This document shows positions 61,780-64,000 of a stretch of DNA of 64,000 bases, piece after piece. Every line of letters starts with the position of its first letter. Within the stretch, counting starts at the first letter, position 1. The notes beneath the pieces were generated by a model. That model did not search any database, was not told the DNA's origin, and saw only the letters and a program-made list of their open reading frames with translations. Position numbers and translations under genes: made by a program. The DNA lies in the NCBI RefSeq assembly GCF_022489065.1, contig NZ_JAKVTW010000004.1, positions 206,392-270,391 of the forward strand, written 5' to 3'. The stretch comes from Vreelandella neptunia. GTDB taxonomy: Bacteria > Pseudomonadota > Gammaproteobacteria > Pseudomonadales > Halomonadaceae.

Positions 61780-62148
61780 GGGGCAGTGGCGAAGAGGGCA
61801 AGTGTGCCGCCCCCTTAATAGTTAGTCGCAGACATTATGTACTAAACGCATTGCTATAGTTTACCAATCATTACGCCGACCATTTGCGGGTAAATCGCTG
61901 TCAAAATGTCAGATTATTATGCAAAATATTGATTAATAATGAAAATTAATGGATGAAAGTAGAGATTAAAACGCTGATCAGAAGATGAAATGGTTAAATA
62001 AAGGTAGTTGCCCGCTAAAAACTAAGCAGTCACCACCCTGTCGTGATACCTGCTCGGTATAGCCAAGCACCTAAACAATATTGGTTCCGTCGTGTAACGC
62101 CAATCAAACTGATATCCAGTCAAATGATTGCCAGACGCCGGAGCCTCC
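61780..62148. other. intergenic region before catB
   Basis: About 370 bp without a gene. AT-rich around 61900-62000. The only recognisable element is the LysR-type box at 62046-62060. No clear terminator after the salicylate hydroxylase gene was seen. Confidence 0.5.
62046..62060. promoter_or_regulatory. LysR-type T-N11-A box upstream of catB
   Basis: ATACC-N5-GGTAT, a perfect interrupted dyad with the T-N11-A core of LysR regulator sites, 88 bp before the catB ATG. CatR/BenM-type proteins bind such sites before catB. No catR gene is adjacent; the regulator may be the LysR at 59389 or one outside the window. Confidence 0.55.
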
Positions 62149-63267
62149 ATGTCAACCGTCATCCAACATATTGAGACGTTGCTGGTCGATTTACCGACCA
62201 TCCGTCCTCACAAACTTTCCATGACCACCATGGCCTGCCAAACCATGGTCATAGTGCGGATGCGCCACTCCGACGGTATCGAAGGACTCGGTGAAGGCAC
62301 CACCATCGGTGGCCTCGCCTACGGTCCAGAAAGCCCGGAGAGTATCAAGCGTAATATCGACACCTACTTGGCACCCCTCCTGATAGGCCAGCCCTCCAGC
62401 AATGTCCACCAGTTGCGTTCCCGCCTTCACCGCCATGCCCGTGGCAATATGATTGCCAAATCGGCGCTTGAGACTGCGCTATTAGATGCCCAGGGTAAGC
62501 GACTGGGGTTAAGTGTGGCTGAATTGCTAGGTGGCACTCGCCAAGAACACTTGCCTGTACTTTGGACATTAGCCAGCGGCGATACCGCTAAAGATATTGA
62601 TGAGGCAATGCTGCGTTTAGAGCAGCGTCGGCATTGCGATTTCAAACTGAAAATCGGTGCCAACCCGGTGGATCAGGATGTGCGGCATGTAGCAGCCATC
62701 AAAGAGGCATTGGGAGATCGTGCCAGCGTGCGTGTGGACGTTAATCAGGCTTGGGATGAATCCACGGCGGTACGGGGAATTCAGGCGCTGCAGGACGCCG
62801 GCATTGAGCTCATCGAGCAGCCCATTCCCGCCCGTGAACATGCTGGCCTGGTGCGGTTAGCAAACCGCTTCAATGTGCCCATGCTCGCGGATGAGGGTGT
62901 TCAGGATGCCCGCGATGGGCTGGACCTGATATGCAGCGGTTTTAGTGGCGCTTTCGCTCTGAAGATTGCCAAATCCGGTGGTATTTACGGTGCTCTGGAA
63001 CTAGCACATATCGCCCAGGCGGCGGGTATCGGCCTCTATGGCGGCACTCTTCTAGAAGGCACCATCGGCACTGCTGCTTCACTTCATGCCTGGGCAACAT
63101 TGCCGGAAATGGCCTGGGGGACCGAGATGTTTGGTCCATTGCTGCTCAAAGATGACATTGTTGTTGAACCCCTTAACTACACCGAGTTTGGCGTAGAGCT
63201 GCCGCAAGGCGCGGGGCTAGGCATCACACTTGACGAAGATAAATTGGCTCACTATTCGCGTAAATAA
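62149..63267 (+). CDS. catB: muconate cycloisomerase
   Basis: A 372-residue enolase-superfamily enzyme converting cis,cis-muconate to muconolactone. Active-site residues are visible: Lys166/Lys168 (FKLKIG), Asp197 and Asn199 (RVDVNQAW), Glu223 (LIEQPIP), Asp248 (LADEGVQD) and Lys272 (ALKIAKSGG). I chose the ATG at 62149, which gives the usual start two residues before the conserved strand; a frame opens at 62128. First gene of catBCA; a LysR box lies upstream. Confidence 0.94.
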   Translation: MSTVIQHIETLLVDLPTIRPHKLSMTTMACQTMVIVRMRHSDGIEGLGEGTTIGGLAYGPESPESIKRNIDTYLAPLLIGQPSSNVHQLRSRLHRHARGNMIAKSALETALLDAQGKRLGLSVAELLGGTRQEHLPVLWTLASGDTAKDIDEAMLRLEQRRHCDFKLKIGANPVDQDVRHVAAIKEALGDRASVRVDVNQAWDESTAVRGIQALQDAGIELIEQPIPAREHAGLVRLANRFNVPMLADEGVQDARDGLDLICSGFSGAFALKIAKSGGIYGALELAHIAQAAGIGLYGGTLLEGTIGTAASLHAWATLPEMAWGTEMFGPLLLKDDIVVEPLNYTEFGVELPQGAGLGITLDEDKLAHYSRK

Positions 63268-63339
63268 ACATACGTAAATAAAACCATATAAATAAAGCAA
63301 CCGTTTGCGTGTTAGCCAGCGATGACAGAGGAGAGACGT

Positions 63340-63630
63340 ATGCTGTTTCAAGTAGAGATGACCGTTAAGTTGCCGCCCGATATGCCAGCAGAACAAGCGG
63401 CTAAAATTAAGGCGACTGAAAAAGCATATTCACAAGACTTACAGCACCAAGGCAAATGGCGCCACTTGTGGCGGGTGGCGGGCAGCTACTCGAACGTCAG
63501 TATTTTCGACGTGGAAGATAACGCTGAACTGCAAGAGCTGGTCAGCAACCTGCCGCTGTTTCCCTATATGGACATTAGCGTCAAGCCGCTGTGTCGCCAC
63601 CCTTCTTCGGTCCGTGACGACGACAGTTAA
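63340..63630 (+). CDS. catC: muconolactone delta-isomerase
   Basis: A 96-residue ferredoxin-like-fold enzyme converting muconolactone to beta-ketoadipate enol-lactone. MLFQVEMTVKLPPDMP, ATEKAYSQDLQ, GKWRHLWRVAGSYSN and LPLFPYMDISVKPLCRHPSS are characteristic. The start at 63340 follows a GAGGAGAGA site; the open frame begins at 63322. Its product enters the PcaDC protein encoded at 18196. Confidence 0.95.
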   Translation: MLFQVEMTVKLPPDMPAEQAAKIKATEKAYSQDLQHQGKWRHLWRVAGSYSNVSIFDVEDNAELQELVSNLPLFPYMDISVKPLCRHPSSVRDDDS

Positions 63631-63703
63631 TTAAACACCTAAACGCCAGCTCCATTAAGCTCCATTAATAAAATAATAGCCTATAAAAAAAGAGGTTTTC
63701 ACC

Positions 63704-64000
63704 ATGACCGTGAAGATATTTGACACCCCCGAGGTTCAAGCGTTTGTTAAAACCGTGGCCGGCTTCGATCAGTCAGGCGGCAATGACCGCGCCAAGCAAA
63801 TCGTCCATCGCCTGGTCGGTGACCTGTTCAAGCTGATCGACGATTTCGATGTCACCGAAGAGGAGTACTGGGCGGGCGTCAACCTGCTCAATGCCCTGGG
63901 CAGCCAGACCCAGTTCGGTCTGCTTTCGCCCGGGCTTGGATTTGACCACTTCCTCGATATGCGCCAGGACGCCATCGACGCCGAAGCCCAGCGCACCGGC
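63704..64000 (+). CDS. catA: catechol 1,2-dioxygenase, N-terminal part (partial)
   Basis: The first 99 residues of catechol 1,2-dioxygenase, cut by the window end. The helical N-terminal linker domain is visible: VKIFDTPEVQAFVKTVAGF, RAKQIVHRLVGDLFKLIDDF, and the LLSPGLGFDHFLDMRQDAID stretch that leads into the catalytic domain. The iron ligands lie beyond the edge. An AGAGG site precedes the ATG. The order catB-catC-catA matches pseudomonad cat operons. It would open catechol from salicylate or indole-3-acetate to cis,cis-muconate. Confidence 0.92.
   Translation, partial: MTVKIFDTPEVQAFVKTVAGFDQSGGNDRAKQIVHRLVGDLFKLIDDFDVTEEEYWAGVNLLNALGSQTQFGLLSPGLGFDHFLDMRQDAIDAEAQRTG

Overview
The window looks like a chromosomal aromatic-catabolism island from a moderately halophilic gammaproteobacterium, most likely Halomonas or a close relative. 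The evidence is moderate GC, acidic secreted binding proteins, many TRAP/TTT-type carriers, a fused pcaD-pcaC gene and pseudomonad-like catabolic genes. I see no rRNA, tRNA, CRISPR, phage or insertion sequence. Both ends cut through genes: quiC on the left and catA on the right.

Layout. (1) 1-2371: quinate/shikimate to protocatechuate (quiC end, NAD-type quinate/shikimate dehydrogenase, aroQ). (2) 2375-5785, minus strand: a tightly overlapped trio of flavoprotein dehydrogenase, xylose-isomerase-like protein and EamA exporter, divergent from (3) 6150-11950: a TctCBA tricarboxylate-type transporter, a 2-oxoadipate dioxygenase/decarboxylase homologue (HglS) and a CaiB-type CoA-transferase. (4) 11964-13710, minus: an SDR and an AEC transporter. 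(5) 13850-20773: pcaB, then pcaIJF, fused pcaDC and pcaHG, the whole protocatechuate branch of the beta-ketoadipate pathway. (6) 21097-27673: a TRAP transporter, an aromatic aldehyde dehydrogenase, an AraC regulator and pobA (4-hydroxybenzaldehyde to 4-hydroxybenzoate to protocatechuate). (7) 28098-50562: a TRAP transporter, then an indole-3-acetate (iac) type cluster with genes in the order H-A-B-C-D-E-F, a second TRAP transporter, a tautomerase, iacG, iacI and further enzymes, two orphan TRAP binding proteins, an AraC regulator and a MarR regulator (iacR-like). (8) 50697-57825, minus: nitroreductase, an orphan ABC-type binding protein, a MarR regulator and a cyclohexanecarboxylate operon (aliB, badI, badH, aliA) without badK. 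(9) 58109-59375: a beta-keto acid cleavage enzyme (BKACE) and an NTF2-like protein. (10) 59389-64000: a LysR regulator divergent from salicylate hydroxylase, followed by catB, catC and catA.

How it works together. Quinate, shikimate and 4-hydroxybenzoate converge on protocatechuate; indole-3-acetate and salicylate converge on catechol. The cat and pca branches meet at beta-ketoadipate enol-lactone, which PcaDC, PcaIJ and PcaF take to succinyl-CoA and acetyl-CoA.

The most interesting signals are regulatory sequences read directly from intergenic DNA. A 34-bp identical element lies in front of two TRAP binding-protein genes 17 kb apart, with a third diverged copy before the amidase gene. A 15+7-bp element at fixed spacing is shared by pobA and the adjacent TRAP operon. 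A three-half-site GTTCG operator with the same spacing lies before pcaI and before the BKACE gene, which suggests that the BKACE acts on a beta-ketoadipate-type acid. Other notable items are a flavin reductase fused to a MarR-like domain inside the iac operon, and a set of unassigned enzymes between iacI and iacR.
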